Shown: positions 17,918 through 27,766, counted from the first letter of the stretch. The stretch is 64,000 bases of DNA from Sphingobacterium lumbrici (GCF_006476045.1 NZ_SRZY01000027.1:124001-188000); one strand, 5' to 3'. Notes: a model not told the origin generated them from the letters alone. Numbers and translations are program-made.

Positions 17918-17942
17918 AAAAATCACATTAATACTGAATATA

Positions 17943-18287
17943 CTAAAATTCTTCCTCTTCTGTTGTAAGCAATTCCTTATGATTGCTCGCATTGGTACGC
18001 GTTTTCGTTTTGTGTTTATTAATCTGCCTTCTCAACGATTCTACTGCTATATCAGTAGCTTCTTCGAAAGTCTTTGCCTGAGACTTGGCAAACAGTTGAT
18101 TTCCGGGAATATTTAACTTCAATTCTACTATCTTATTGGCTTCATCTTCTACATTTTCTAATCGGAGATAACATGCCCCTTCAATGATATTATCTAAGTA
18201 TTGGTCTAATTTGTTAGCCCTTTTCTTGATAAAGTCTACCAATTTTTGATCTGCATCGAATTTGATTGATTGCACAGTAATATTCAT
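17943..18287 (-). CDS. hpf: Ribosome hibernation-promoting factor, short form (HPF/YfiA family)
   Basis: A 114-residue protein of the S30AE family, with the beta-alpha-beta-beta-beta-alpha layout and the basic first strand (MNITVQSIKFDADQKLVDFI) followed by the long basic helix ATDIAVESLRRQINKHKTK. It binds the 30S decoding region and silences or dimerises ribosomes in stationary phase. The long form's C-terminal dimerisation domain is absent; an acidic tail (TEEEEF) ends the protein. It is 13 bases after the Xer recombinase gene, a pairing common in Bacteroidota. Confidence 0.92.
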   Translation of the reverse strand: MNITVQSIKFDADQKLVDFIKKRANKLDQYLDNIIEGACYLRLENVEDEANKIVELKLNIPGNQLFAKSQAKTFEEATDIAVESLRRQINKHKTKTRTNASNHKELLTTEEEEF

Positions 18288-18300
18288 TTTTCCTCCTTTT

Positions 18301-19182
18301 TTAAGCCTTTGGATGGGCTTGTTTATAAATTGATTTTAAACGTTCAGCAGAATTATGCGTATATACTTGTGTAGCCGCTAATCCCGCGTGACCTAATAAC
18401 TCCTTTATAGCATTCAAATCTGCTCCGCTATCTAATAATGTTGTAGCAAAACTGTGTCTCAAAATATGAGGACTTCTCTTCTTCTGGGAAGTAATCATAG
18501 TAAGATAATTTTTTACGATCCTGTAAATCAATTTTGCATACGCAGGTTTTCCTTCTCTAGTAACGATAAGATATTCTGTTTTGTTTTCAAAATCTTGATC
18601 TTCTTTCTTTACCAAGTACGATTTCAGTTCCGCCAATAAGGTTGAATGCAGAGGAACATAACGCTCTTTGTTCCTTTTACCGAATATAAGAATTTTTTTA
18701 TTGAAAACATCAAGATCTTTCTCTTTTATTTTCAATAATTCTGAAAGACGAATTCCCGTGCCAAATAACAGCTCCATTACGAGATAGTCCCTTTGTTCTT
18801 CAAAGCTCTCCGTTGTATATTCCATGCCCTCCAAAAGAGCTACGATCTTATCTTTTTCAACAATAACAGGCAGTTTTTTTGGTATTTTTAAAGCCTTGAT
18901 GAGACGTACCGGGTTTTGGAGAACAATACCTTCACGCTGCAAGAATTTATAATACGATTTAATCGAAGATATGGCTCTATTCACAGATACAGCCTCCTTC
19001 CCTCCTTCTTTGAGTGTTGAAAAATAATATCTCAACAATTTATAATCCACCTCTTCAAATTTTACACCTTCACGAACTATAAAATCCAATAAGCCGTCAA
19101 TTTCTTTCGCATAGGCACTTAGTGTATGCGGTGAAAACCGTTTTTCGAAGGTCAAAAAATTTAAAAATCGCTCCTTATACAT
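18301..19182 (-). CDS. Tyrosine recombinase XerC/XerD family
   Basis: A 293-residue site-specific recombinase with the N-terminal SAM-like core-binding domain (about 1-90) and C-terminal catalytic domain. The catalytic set is present: Arg in GTGIRLSEL, Lys in the beta-hairpin, HILRHSFAT (HxxR), HAGL (His) and the nucleophile Tyr in TQVYTHNS. It probably resolves chromosome dimers at dif. The ATG at 19182 (MYKERFLNF) is preferred over one at 19242, because the 20-residue extension does not fit the family. The core position beside hpf argues for a chromosomal Xer rather than a mobile-element integrase; whether it is XerC or XerD cannot be told by eye. Confidence 0.9.
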   Translation of the reverse strand: MYKERFLNFLTFEKRFSPHTLSAYAKEIDGLLDFIVREGVKFEEVDYKLLRYYFSTLKEGGKEAVSVNRAISSIKSYYKFLQREGIVLQNPVRLIKALKIPKKLPVIVEKDKIVALLEGMEYTTESFEEQRDYLVMELLFGTGIRLSELLKIKEKDLDVFNKKILIFGKRNKERYVPLHSTLLAELKSYLVKKEDQDFENKTEYLIVTREGKPAYAKLIYRIVKNYLTMITSQKKRSPHILRHSFATTLLDSGADLNAIKELLGHAGLAATQVYTHNSAERLKSIYKQAHPKA

Positions 19183-19275
19183 ATCGTGCTCTGAACTAGC
19201 AGTAAGATAGGTAAAAAAAATATCATAATGGAATGTTTTCAACGGATATTAACAAAATTTAAATTTCTTCCGACA

Positions 19276-19308
19276 AAAAAAGGGAGAAACGATCGTTTCT
19301 CCCTTTTT
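19276..19308 (-). terminator. Terminator of the fba gene
   Basis: A perfect palindrome, AAAAAGGGAGAAAC-GATC-GTTTCTCCCTTTTT, 18 bases past the aldolase stop and just upstream of the Xer gene. It has T-runs on both sides. Confidence 0.92.
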
Positions 19309-19325
19309 CTATACAGTTGTACTCT

Positions 19326-20405
19326 TTACAGTTTACTGTTTACATCAATCGCATTTAATTCTTCAAAAGCCTGTTTAAGTCGGGTAACAAAAGCTTCTTC
19401 ACCTTTGCGTAACCACACGCGCGGATCGTAATATTTTTTATTTGGAGAATCAGCTCCTTCAGGATTACCAATTTGTGCTTGAAGGTAGTCGTGGTTTTTG
19501 GCTTCATAGCCTTTAATACCATCCCAAAATGCCCATTGCATATCCGTGTCAATATTCATTTTGATAGCACCGTATGAAATTGCTTCTGCAATTTCTTCAG
19601 GAGAAGAACCTGAGCCGCCATGAAATACAAAATTAACTGGCTTCTCTGCAGTCAAACTGTATTTCTCACGGATATAGTCTTGTGAATTTTGAAGAATAAT
19701 AGGTTGTAATTTTACATTACCCGGCTTATATACACCATGTACATTACCAAAGGCCGCGGCTACAGTGAATTTATCAGAAACTTTAGATAATTCATCATAC
19801 GCATAAGCTACTTCTTCGGGCTGTGTGTATAACTTAGAGCTATCTACATCTGAATTGTCTACACCATCTTCTTCGCCTCCCGTAACCCCCAACTCAATTT
19901 CCACTGTCATGCCAAGTGGTTTCATACGTTCCAAATATTTTTTAGAGATCTCAATATTTTCCTCAATAGATTCTTCTGAAAGATCTAACATGTGAGAAGA
20001 AAATAAAGGTTTACCATTTTGAGCAAAGAATTTTTCACCTGCATCTAATAAACCATCGATCCACGGTAACAACTTCTTAGCAGCGTGATCGGTGTGCAAA
20101 ATAACAGCAACGCCATAATGCTCTGCCAATAGATGCACATGATGAGCGGCAGAAATCCCACCTAGAATACAAGCTTTCAAACCATCATTATTCAATGATT
20201 TTCCAGCATAAAATTGCGCTCCACCATTTGATAACTGTATAATTACAGGAGAATTAACAGCCTTTGCCGTTTCCATTACAGCATTGATGGAATTTGTTCC
20301 GATTACATTTACAGCAGGCAACGCAAATTTATGTTGTTTTGCTAACTCAAATAATTCTTGTACTTGATCACCTGTCAATACACCTTTAAAATCTTTTAGG
20401 CTCAT
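19326..20405 (-). CDS. fbaA: Class II fructose-bisphosphate aldolase
   Basis: A 359-residue zinc-dependent aldolase that interconverts fructose 1,6-bisphosphate with dihydroxyacetone phosphate and glyceraldehyde 3-phosphate. The zinc ligand region VILHTDHAAKKLLPW (about 105-120), the ELGVTGGEEDGVDN loop, and the later FGNVHGVY and VFHGGSGSS motifs match the long E. coli-type class IIA enzymes. It is monocistronic, with its own promoter (20447-20478) and terminator (19276-19308). Confidence 0.96.
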   Translation of the reverse strand: MSLKDFKGVLTGDQVQELFELAKQHKFALPAVNVIGTNSINAVMETAKAVNSPVIIQLSNGGAQFYAGKSLNNDGLKACILGGISAAHHVHLLAEHYGVAVILHTDHAAKKLLPWIDGLLDAGEKFFAQNGKPLFSSHMLDLSEESIEENIEISKKYLERMKPLGMTVEIELGVTGGEEDGVDNSDVDSSKLYTQPEEVAYAYDELSKVSDKFTVAAAFGNVHGVYKPGNVKLQPIILQNSQDYIREKYSLTAEKPVNFVFHGGSGSSPEEIAEAISYGAIKMNIDTDMQWAFWDGIKGYEAKNHDYLQAQIGNPEGADSPNKKYYDPRVWLRKGEEAFVTRLKQAFEELNAIDVNSKL

Positions 20406-20446
20406 ATTTTTATTTGTATTTAATTGCGTTTTATTTTTTTGGAATT

Positions 20447-20478
20447 TAAAGATAGTGATTTTTTTATTCTTTCAAAAA
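20447..20478 (-). promoter_or_regulatory. Bacteroidota-type promoter of fbaA
   Basis: On the minus strand TTTTTG and TATCTTTA are 18 bases apart, close to the Bacteroidota sigma-70 pattern (-33 TTTG, -7 TAnnTTTG). The -7 box lies 42 bases before the aldolase ATG. Confidence 0.5.
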
Positions 20479-20578
20479 CATAGTGTAAATAATACACTAA
20501 CAAAAACAAAACTCATTTATTCCTTATTTAAGAGTTATTGGTATCTTTAGAGCTACTTACATATTTAATCACTATATA

Positions 20579-20935
20579 ATGGTTGAGATTTACGGCATAA
20601 AAAATTGTAACACGGTAAAAAAAGCTTTAGACTGGTTAACAGAGCACGAGATAACGTATACATTTCATGATTTTAAAAAGGAACCTGTGCAGGAAGAGAA
20701 ATTGATTGAATGGACGGAAAAAGTATCATGGGAGCAACTCGTTAATAAAAAAGGGACTACCTGGCGCAAATTAACGAAGGAAGAGCAAGACAATGTAAAC
20801 GACATTTCATCTGCAATAAGGGTTTTATTGGTCAACAATAGTATGATTAAACGACCTATTATAGAGTACAACAATCTTGTTCTTTTAGGATTCGATGATA
20901 ATGTTTATTTAAGTACACTAAGAACTCCTCATTAG
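20579..20935 (+). CDS. Spx/MgsR/ArsC-like (YffB-type) protein
   Basis: A 118-residue thioredoxin-fold protein of the ArsC/Spx superfamily. The N-terminus has YGIKNCNTVKKALDWL with a single active-site-position Cys10, followed by the DFKKEP strand and the late VKRP-type segment (MIKRPIIEYNNLVLLGF). It lacks the second catalytic cysteine of Spx and the anion site of true arsenate reductases, as in YffB. The substrate is unknown; glutathione-linked reductase activity is often assumed for the group. Its stop abuts the M1 peptidase start (one base), so they are co-expressed. Confidence 0.82.
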   Translation: MVEIYGIKNCNTVKKALDWLTEHEITYTFHDFKKEPVQEEKLIEWTEKVSWEQLVNKKGTTWRKLTKEEQDNVNDISSAIRVLLVNNSMIKRPIIEYNNLVLLGFDDNVYLSTLRTPH

Positions 20936-20936
20936 T

Positions 20937-22892
20937 ATGATAAAAGGATTATATTTTGCGGCCTTAATAATGACTTGCCTATTCATTTCAGTTTCTGCAG
21001 GGGCTCAGGAAAAGAGTATCTATAATTATACAGAAGCTTTTGCTACAGATTTTTATAAAAGCAACGGCACATTGTATCGTTCTGCGAGCGGCAAACCAGG
21101 CCCTTCCTATTGGCAAAATGCAGCAAGCTATAGTATTAAAGTCAAACTGGATGATAAGATGAATCGCATAACTGGTTCGGTCACCACGACCTACATTAAT
21201 AATAGCCCTGAGGATCTTGACTTTATTTGGTTACAATTGGATCAGAATCTATTTAATAACGATTCGAGAGGTCAAGCTACTATTCCGCTTCAAGACGACA
21301 GTCGCTACGGAAATTCTCAAAATACCTTTGACGGTGGTTATACCATTCGAAATGTTAGAGTAGACTCACAGTCCGATGTTACATACAGCGTTAGCGATAC
21401 ACGTATGCGACTCAATTTGCCTACACTATTGAAAGCCTATGGAGGTACAGTCTCATTCAGTATGGATTTTGAATTCACCATTCCGAAATATGGAGCAGAT
21501 CGCACAGGTATCTTAGGTACATCGAATGGCAATATCTATGCAGTCGCGCAATGGTATCCAAGAGTATGTGTTTTCGATGATATTCTTGGATGGAATACAC
21601 ACCCTTATACGGGGCCCGGCGAATTTTATTTGGAATTTGGAGATTATGATGTAGAGATCACTACTCCGGCCAATCATATCGTAGTTATGGGTGGCGAACT
21701 GATCAATCCGGAAGAAGTCTTTACCAAAGAACAGTTGGATCGCTACAATCAAGCGAAGTCTTCAAACAAAACTGTACTTATTCGTTCGGAAAGTGAAATA
21801 ATCAATACGTCGTCTAGACCCAATAAAAAGGAACTAACTTGGAAGTATATCTTAAAAAATGCCCACGATGTCGCTTGGGCTTCATCCACTGCGTTTATAT
21901 TAGATGGCGCAAAGATTAATCTGCCTAGCGGCAAATCCGCATTAGCATTGTCAGCCTACCCAAAAGAAAGTAATGGAGGGAATGCATGGGAAAGATCTAC
22001 CGAATATACAAAAGCATCGATTGAGCACTATTCACAGAAATGGTACGAGTACCCTTATCCCGTAGCTGTTAATGTAGCTTCCAATGTAGGAGGAATGGAA
22101 TATCCTGCGATTTCGTTCTGTGGACATAAAGCCAAGGCAGCTAATCTTTGGGGTGTTACTGATCATGAATTTGGACATAATTGGTTTCCAATGATTGTAG
22201 GTAGCAACGAAAGATTACATGGATGGATGGATGAAGGGTTTAATACTTTTATCAATGATATTTCGACCGAAGTGTTTAATAAAGGTGAATACAATATCAA
22301 ATACGGGCAACGCAACAGGATGACGCCAATTTTGTTCGACCCTAATTTGGAGGCCGTTATGAACACGCCGCAAAACATGAAGGAACGTAATATTGGCACA
22401 CTCTTATACTATAAACCAGCTTTTGCGCTTCATTTGTTGAGAAACGAGATCATCGGAAAAGATCGCTTTGATGCCGCGTTTAAAAAATACATTAATGTAT
22501 GGGCTTACAAACACCCCACCCCGGATGATTTTTTCCGATTGATGGAAAATGAAACCGGAGAGAATCTAAACTGGTTCTGGAGAGGGATGTTCCAGCATAA
22601 CTGGCAAATGGATCAGGCGATTACCAACGTGCGATATGTGGAATCCGACCCATTAAAAGGCGCTATTGTGAGCGTTGACAATTTAGGCAAATTGCCTATG
22701 CCTGTAGAAATCGAGGCGACTACTGAAAGTGGCAAAAAAATTACGGTAAAATTACCTGTGGAAATTTGGGAAAGAAACACAAGATGGACATTTAAAATTC
22801 CCTCAACAGAAAAATTGACAACGATCAAATTGGATCCACGAAATGTATTCCCTGACATCAATCCAGAAAATAACACTTGGAACACAAAATAG
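20937..22892 (+). CDS. M1-family zinc metallopeptidase, secreted
   Basis: A 651-residue gluzincin aminopeptidase-like enzyme. The signal peptide (about 1-24, ending SAGAQ) is followed by an N-terminal beta saddle and the thermolysin-like domain with HEFGH (410-414) and the third ligand Glu433 in WMDEGF, exactly 18 residues after the second His. The GGMEYP motif (about 383) is the M1 substrate-N-terminus loop. It acts in the periplasm or at the surface on peptides. It lies in an operon between the Spx-like gene and a small carboxypeptidase-regulatory protein gene. Confidence 0.92.
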   Translation: MIKGLYFAALIMTCLFISVSAGAQEKSIYNYTEAFATDFYKSNGTLYRSASGKPGPSYWQNAASYSIKVKLDDKMNRITGSVTTTYINNSPEDLDFIWLQLDQNLFNNDSRGQATIPLQDDSRYGNSQNTFDGGYTIRNVRVDSQSDVTYSVSDTRMRLNLPTLLKAYGGTVSFSMDFEFTIPKYGADRTGILGTSNGNIYAVAQWYPRVCVFDDILGWNTHPYTGPGEFYLEFGDYDVEITTPANHIVVMGGELINPEEVFTKEQLDRYNQAKSSNKTVLIRSESEIINTSSRPNKKELTWKYILKNAHDVAWASSTAFILDGAKINLPSGKSALALSAYPKESNGGNAWERSTEYTKASIEHYSQKWYEYPYPVAVNVASNVGGMEYPAISFCGHKAKAANLWGVTDHEFGHNWFPMIVGSNERLHGWMDEGFNTFINDISTEVFNKGEYNIKYGQRNRMTPILFDPNLEAVMNTPQNMKERNIGTLLYYKPAFALHLLRNEIIGKDRFDAAFKKYINVWAYKHPTPDDFFRLMENETGENLNWFWRGMFQHNWQMDQAITNVRYVESDPLKGAIVSVDNLGKLPMPVEIEATTESGKKITVKLPVEIWERNTRWTFKIPSTEKLTTIKLDPRNVFPDINPENNTWNTK

Positions 22893-22893
22893 C

Positions 22894-23580
22894 ATGAATA
22901 AAATAAATTACGTAGTGGCTCTAATCCTCTTTCTATTAGCAGGGATTGCCACACCGATACAGGCACAAAATTTTACCGGAATCGTGTACGAACTAGAGAG
23001 TAGCCATACACTGTGGAATGTGACGGTTACAAATCTGCGCACCAAAGAACAAGTCAATACCGACCGCGAAGGAAGATTTAAAATCAGTGCTAAACTTTAC
23101 GATTATTTAGAACTCGAATTGCCGGGCTATCAAAAAGATACGGCTTTTCTTTATGAGGAAGGTGTTCGGAGAATCTATTTATTGCGTGATGACAATACCA
23201 TTCTTATTAATGAGGTATTGGTTACCCGCTTAACAGATAGTCGCTTGATTGCAGAAATTGCCCGGGCAAAAAACGAAGGCAAAGTAGTCGATGCCAGTCA
23301 ACAACAAGGTGGATTGCGTGTTTCCCCTTCCCGTCTCTTTGGTCGCAAGGCAAAAGAAGCGCGTAAAAATCTTGACCTATTAATTACTGAACAAAATAAT
23401 CGTCAGATTGATCGTAAATTCACCAACCAGCTTATTGCATCTTTGGTTCCCCTTACAGACGAGGAAATTCCTCTATTTAAAGAACGGTACCGTCCTAAAT
23501 TGGAATTTGTACAAGTGGCCTCCCCACAAGATTTACAGGTTTACATATTAGATTCTTACAAAAAATTCAGAGCAGATTAG
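22894..23580 (+). CDS. Secreted carboxypeptidase-regulatory-like domain protein
   Basis: A 228-residue exported protein. The start at 22894 (MNKINYVVALILFLLAGIA), one base after the M1 stop, gives a proper signal peptide ending IQAQ; an upstream ATG at 22843 lies inside the peptidase gene. Residues about 25-100 form a CarboxypepD_reg-like Ig fold (FTGIVYELESSHTLWNVTV). The rest is helical and basic (SRLFGRKAKEARKNLDLL) and unclassified. It may anchor or assist the peptidase made before it, but this is inference. Confidence 0.8.
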   Translation: MNKINYVVALILFLLAGIATPIQAQNFTGIVYELESSHTLWNVTVTNLRTKEQVNTDREGRFKISAKLYDYLELELPGYQKDTAFLYEEGVRRIYLLRDDNTILINEVLVTRLTDSRLIAEIARAKNEGKVVDASQQQGGLRVSPSRLFGRKAKEARKNLDLLITEQNNRQIDRKFTNQLIASLVPLTDEEIPLFKERYRPKLEFVQVASPQDLQVYILDSYKKFRAD

Positions 23581-23637
23581 ATCATCATTTGGAATCATAT
23601 TGAATTTACGTAGCCTTTCGGCTCATTTAAACTAATC

Positions 23638-23688
23638 AAAAATCAAGGTCTAAGAAGTTACTTAATTCTTTCTTAGACCTTGATTTTT
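23638..23688. terminator. Bidirectional terminator between the peptidase operon and kdsA
   Basis: Left arm AAAAATCAAGGTCTAAGAA (23638-23656) pairs perfectly with the right arm at 23670-23688. T-runs on both strands serve the two convergent units. Confidence 0.93.
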
Positions 23689-23703
23689 TGAAATCGTTCA
23701 AGA

Positions 23704-24519
23704 CTACAAGATTGCTTCTCTCAGCCGTACTAATTTTGTCAACAAATCTTCCAAATAATCCAGATGAAGCATATTGGCGCCATCTGATTTAGCATTTGCC
23801 GGATCTGGATGTGTTTCAATGAAAAGTCCATCCGCCCCAACGGCGATAGCTGCTTTCGCAATGGTTTCTATTAGCTCGGGTTTCCCACCAGTTACACCGG
23901 AAGTTTGATTTGGTTGTTGTAAAGAGTGTGTACAATCCATTACCGTTGGTACATTAAACGCTCGCATTACAGGGATCCCTCTGAAATCAACGATCAAATC
24001 CTGATAGCCAAATGTATTTCCACGATCTGTCAAGAATACTTTTTCATTGCCAGCGTCTTTTACTTTATCTACTGCAAATTTCATCGATTCGGCCGATAAA
24101 AATTGACCTTTTTTGATGTTGATTACTTTTCCTGTTTCAGCAGCAGCAACCAATAATTCGGTCTGACGACATAAAAAAGCAGGTATTTGCAGAACGTCTA
24201 CATAGGCTGCAGCCAACGCTGCCTCATGGCTTTCGTGAATATCCGTTACAGTGGGAACGCCAAACTCCTTTCCTACTTTTTCTAGGATCTTTAGTGCCTT
24301 TTCATCTCCTATACCTGTAAATGAATCTACACGTGAGCGATTCGCTTTACGATATGAACCTTTAAAAATATAAGGTATATTTAGTTTACTCGTAATGGCA
24401 ACGATTTTTTCGGCAATTCTTAACGCGATATCTTCGCCTTCGATGGCACATGGTCCGGCCATTAAGAAAAATTGATTGGATTGCCCATTTTTTATTTGAG
24501 GCAAATATGTATTAATCAT
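23704..24519 (-). CDS. kdsA: 3-deoxy-8-phosphooctulonate (KDO-8-P) synthase
   Basis: A 271-residue TIM-barrel enzyme that condenses phosphoenolpyruvate with arabinose 5-phosphate to KDO 8-phosphate for lipopolysaccharide. Motifs FLMAGPCAIEGED (about 18-30), YIFKGSYRKANRSR (about 50-63), the LTDRG segment and HPDPANAKSDG near the end are those of KdsA. It follows recQ by nine bases on the minus strand, while the gene making its substrate (kdsD) starts divergently on the other side of recQ. Confidence 0.96.
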   Translation of the reverse strand: MINTYLPQIKNGQSNQFFLMAGPCAIEGEDIALRIAEKIVAITSKLNIPYIFKGSYRKANRSRVDSFTGIGDEKALKILEKVGKEFGVPTVTDIHESHEAALAAAYVDVLQIPAFLCRQTELLVAAAETGKVINIKKGQFLSAESMKFAVDKVKDAGNEKVFLTDRGNTFGYQDLIVDFRGIPVMRAFNVPTVMDCTHSLQQPNQTSGVTGGKPELIETIAKAAIAVGADGLFIETHPDPANAKSDGANMLHLDYLEDLLTKLVRLREAIL

Positions 24520-24528
24520 TTGTAAATA

Positions 24529-26718
24529 TTAATTTCCTAATTCTGATATAAACTTAATACGCATCAATTGAATATCTTCATACGTATAGTCTGCTTCACC
24601 CAACTCTTTCAACGCTTCTTTAATAGAATCTACTTCAGCCGATTTGAAGTAATCATAAACTTCATCCTGCAGATCTTGATCAATCATTTCGTCAACAAAA
24701 TAACCGATATTCAATTTAGTACCTGAATAAACAATAGATTCTACTTCTTTGAGTAGGTCTTCATAGCTTATGCCTTTGGACGAAGCAATATCATCCAACC
24801 CTATTTTACGATCTATATTTTGAATTATAGAGACTTTCAGTGCAGATTTATTAGCTGTACTTTTCACAACAAGATCTTGAGGCCGATCAATATTATTATC
24901 TTCTACATATTGTTTAATGAGTTCAATAAAAGGTGCGCCAAATTTCATTGCTTTACCCGATCCAACACCATGGATTTGTTTAAGCTCCTCAGATGTAATC
25001 GGATAATGTGTACACATTTCGTCAAGCGAAGGATCTTGAAAAATAACAAAAGGCGGTAAAGATTTTTGTTTGGCTATTTTTTTTCTAAGCTCTTTAAGCA
25101 TCTTAAGTAACTCGGTATCCAACGCAGCCGAGCTTTGTGTAACATCATCTCCACCATCTTCATCGATGAATTCCATTGGCTTATTGATAATGAATTTTAT
25201 CGCATACGGATTATCCAGGTATTTTTTACCCGATTCCGTTAGTGTCAACAATCCATAGTGATCAATATCTTTTTTGATAAAGTCAGCTAATTCCGCCTGA
25301 CGGATCACTGAATTCCAATAATTTACACCTTCTTCTTTCCCCGAGCCAAATAACTTGTGTTCATCGTGTTTGTAGGATGAAACGGGTTGATTATTTTGTC
25401 CCATTAACACATTGATAACATGATGGTCGTCAAATTTATCACCCTGCTCTTTAATAAAACCTAATACCTTAAGCAACGGTTCTTCTGCATTAATGTGGGT
25501 TTTAGGGGCTCTACAATTGTCGCACATATTATTACACCCCATCTCATCAAATTTTTCACCAAAATAATGTAAAATTTGCTTACGGCGACATACAGACGAC
25601 TCAGAATAGTCGATCACTTCTTTTAATATCTGTGTACCTATTTCTCGTTCAGAAACGGGCTTATCTTTCATGAATTTCGTCAGTTTTTCGATATCCTTCT
25701 TAGAATAGAATGCTACACAGATACCTTCTCCCCCATCCCGACCAGCTCTGCCCGTTTCCTGATAATAGCCTTCCATTGATTTCGGAATATCATGATGGAT
25801 CACATACCTTACATCGGGTTTATCTATCCCCATTCCAAAGGCAATAGTTGCGACAATCACTTCCACATCTTCCATCAAAAATTTGTCCTGTGTATCGGCT
25901 CGTGTTTTCGCGTCTAAGCCAGCGTGGTATGGCAATGCTTTTATTCCGTTGATATTAAGAACCTCGGCGATTTCTTCTACTTTCTTACGGCTAAGACAAT
26001 AAATAATCCCCGTTTTACCGCTATTATTTTTTATAAACCTAACGATCTCTCTTACAACTTTATTCTTGGGACGTACTTCATAATACAAATTAGACCGATT
26101 GAATGAAGACTTGAATAATGTAGCATTATTCATCTGTAAGTTTTTTCGAATGTCTGATTGTACTTTTGGTGTTGCGGTAGCCGTTAGGGCAATAATAGGA
26201 ATATTATCACCTATACCATTTATAATCTGACGTATCTTTCTGTATTCGGGGCGAAAATCATGTCCCCATTCAGAAATACAATGCGCTTCATCAACCGCTA
26301 CAAAAGAAACTTTTATCGATTTCAAGAACAACACATTATCCTCCTTTGACAACGATTCCGGAGCCACGTAGAGCAACTTTGTTTTCCCCGCAGTAACATC
26401 TGCTTTCACTTTGGTAATGTCGCCTTTTGTCAAAGACGAATTCAAAAAATGAGCTATACTTTCATTCCCCCCGAAAGCTCGAAGCTGATCAACTTGATTT
26501 TTCATTAATGCAATCAGCGGCGATATGACTATTGCCGTTCCATCGCTCATTAATGCTGGTAACTGATAACAAATTGACTTTCCTCCTCCAGTAGGCATAA
26601 TCACAAACGTATCCTTCTTATTTAATACATTTGTAATAATTGCCTCCTGATCCCCTTTAAAAGTATCAAAACCAAAAAATTCTTGCAGATTATCAAACAG
26701 TGATTTTTCTATTTCCAT
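24529..26718 (-). CDS. recQ: ATP-dependent DNA helicase RecQ
   Basis: A 729-residue 3'-5' helicase acting in recombination and fork repair. Order: helicase core with Walker A MPTGGGKS (about 44) and DEAH in VDEAHCISEW; second RecA-like lobe with TGRAGRDG; zinc-binding region with cysteines in SVCRRKQILHYFG and GCNNMCDNC; winged helix; HRDC domain (about 540-610); and a C-terminal helical tail. The ATG at 26718 (MEIEKSLFDN) is chosen; the frame also allows a GTG four codons upstream. Co-transcribed with kdsA. Confidence 0.95.
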   Translation of the reverse strand: MEIEKSLFDNLQEFFGFDTFKGDQEAIITNVLNKKDTFVIMPTGGGKSICYQLPALMSDGTAIVISPLIALMKNQVDQLRAFGGNESIAHFLNSSLTKGDITKVKADVTAGKTKLLYVAPESLSKEDNVLFLKSIKVSFVAVDEAHCISEWGHDFRPEYRKIRQIINGIGDNIPIIALTATATPKVQSDIRKNLQMNNATLFKSSFNRSNLYYEVRPKNKVVREIVRFIKNNSGKTGIIYCLSRKKVEEIAEVLNINGIKALPYHAGLDAKTRADTQDKFLMEDVEVIVATIAFGMGIDKPDVRYVIHHDIPKSMEGYYQETGRAGRDGGEGICVAFYSKKDIEKLTKFMKDKPVSEREIGTQILKEVIDYSESSVCRRKQILHYFGEKFDEMGCNNMCDNCRAPKTHINAEEPLLKVLGFIKEQGDKFDDHHVINVLMGQNNQPVSSYKHDEHKLFGSGKEEGVNYWNSVIRQAELADFIKKDIDHYGLLTLTESGKKYLDNPYAIKFIINKPMEFIDEDGGDDVTQSSAALDTELLKMLKELRKKIAKQKSLPPFVIFQDPSLDEMCTHYPITSEELKQIHGVGSGKAMKFGAPFIELIKQYVEDNNIDRPQDLVVKSTANKSALKVSIIQNIDRKIGLDDIASSKGISYEDLLKEVESIVYSGTKLNIGYFVDEMIDQDLQDEVYDYFKSAEVDSIKEALKELGEADYTYEDIQLMRIKFISELGN

Positions 26719-26800
26719 CGACGCAGACACAAAATTAGATAGACTCTTAAGTTAAAAAACTTATTTTTGTAAATATTAAAGTAAAAATAACATTTTTTCG

Positions 26801-27766
26801 GTGAAAAACAACATAGACATAAAAAAAGAAGCTATCCGGGTTTTAGAGCTTGAGGCTCAAGCAATACAGGCGCTAGTTTCTAAAATTGACACTGACTTTG
26901 AGCAAGTAGTGGAAGAAATATTGACGCTAAAAGGACGTGTTATATTAACAGGCATCGGCAAAAGTGCAATCATTGCCCAAAAAATCGTAGCAACCCTAAA
27001 CTCTACCGGTACACCGGCCATATTCATGCATGCGGCTGATGCTATACATGGCGATCTAGGAATTATCCAAAAAGATGATCTGATTATTGCCTTATCCAAA
27101 AGTGGCAATACACCAGAAATTAAAGTTCTGGTACCATTTTTAAAGCAAAGGCAAAATATACTTGTAGCATTGGTAGGGAATACAGCATCGTTTCTTGCCG
27201 ACAAAGCAGATTATATTTTGGATACTACAGTGGAACGCGAAGCATGTTCAAATAACTTGGCTCCCACCACTAGCACAACGGCTCAATTGGCTATGGGCGA
27301 TGCACTCGCAGTATGCCTCCAATCTGCACGCCAGTTCACCGATAAGGATTTTGCCAAATACCATCCTGGTGGTGCATTAGGCAAGCAACTCTACCTCAAA
27401 GTAGCCGACTTATCAGATGCAAATGGCAAACCAATTGTCGCACCTGAAGACAGCATTCAAAAAGTTATTATTACCATTACGAAGTATAGATTAGGTGCTA
27501 CCGCTGTTATTAATAAGGGTGAAATTATAGGCATTATTACCGATGGTGATATACGTCGTATGCTGGAACAGCATACGAGTATTTCGGACCTTACCGCCAA
27601 AGACATTATGGCACAGCAACCCAAAATGATTGACTCTGCTGAATTAGCGGTGAATGCGTTGCATAAGATGCGTGAAAATAATATCTCCCAATTGTTAGTA
27701 ACGGAAAATGATGATTTTGCTGGCATTATACATATTCAGGATTTACTGAATGAGGGAATTATTTAA
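26801..27766 (+). CDS. kdsD: D-arabinose-5-phosphate isomerase (KpsF/GutQ family)
   Basis: A 321-residue isomerase that makes arabinose 5-phosphate from ribulose 5-phosphate for KDO synthesis. An N-terminal SIS domain (about 30-180, with GIGKSAIIAQKI and ALSKSGNTPEI) is followed by two CBS domains (about 200-321). It starts at GTG (26801), as no suitable ATG is near. It is divergent from recQ-kdsA by about 80 bases, so the two KDO enzymes flank recQ. Confidence 0.93.
   Translation: MKNNIDIKKEAIRVLELEAQAIQALVSKIDTDFEQVVEEILTLKGRVILTGIGKSAIIAQKIVATLNSTGTPAIFMHAADAIHGDLGIIQKDDLIIALSKSGNTPEIKVLVPFLKQRQNILVALVGNTASFLADKADYILDTTVEREACSNNLAPTTSTTAQLAMGDALAVCLQSARQFTDKDFAKYHPGGALGKQLYLKVADLSDANGKPIVAPEDSIQKVIITITKYRLGATAVINKGEIIGIITDGDIRRMLEQHTSISDLTAKDIMAQQPKMIDSAELAVNALHKMRENNISQLLVTENDDFAGIIHIQDLLNEGII

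Noticed and set aside
18301..19182. Tyrosine recombinase as part of an integrated element
   Set aside because: It is paired with hpf and surrounded by core genes; no att repeats, tRNA junction or cargo genes are nearby.
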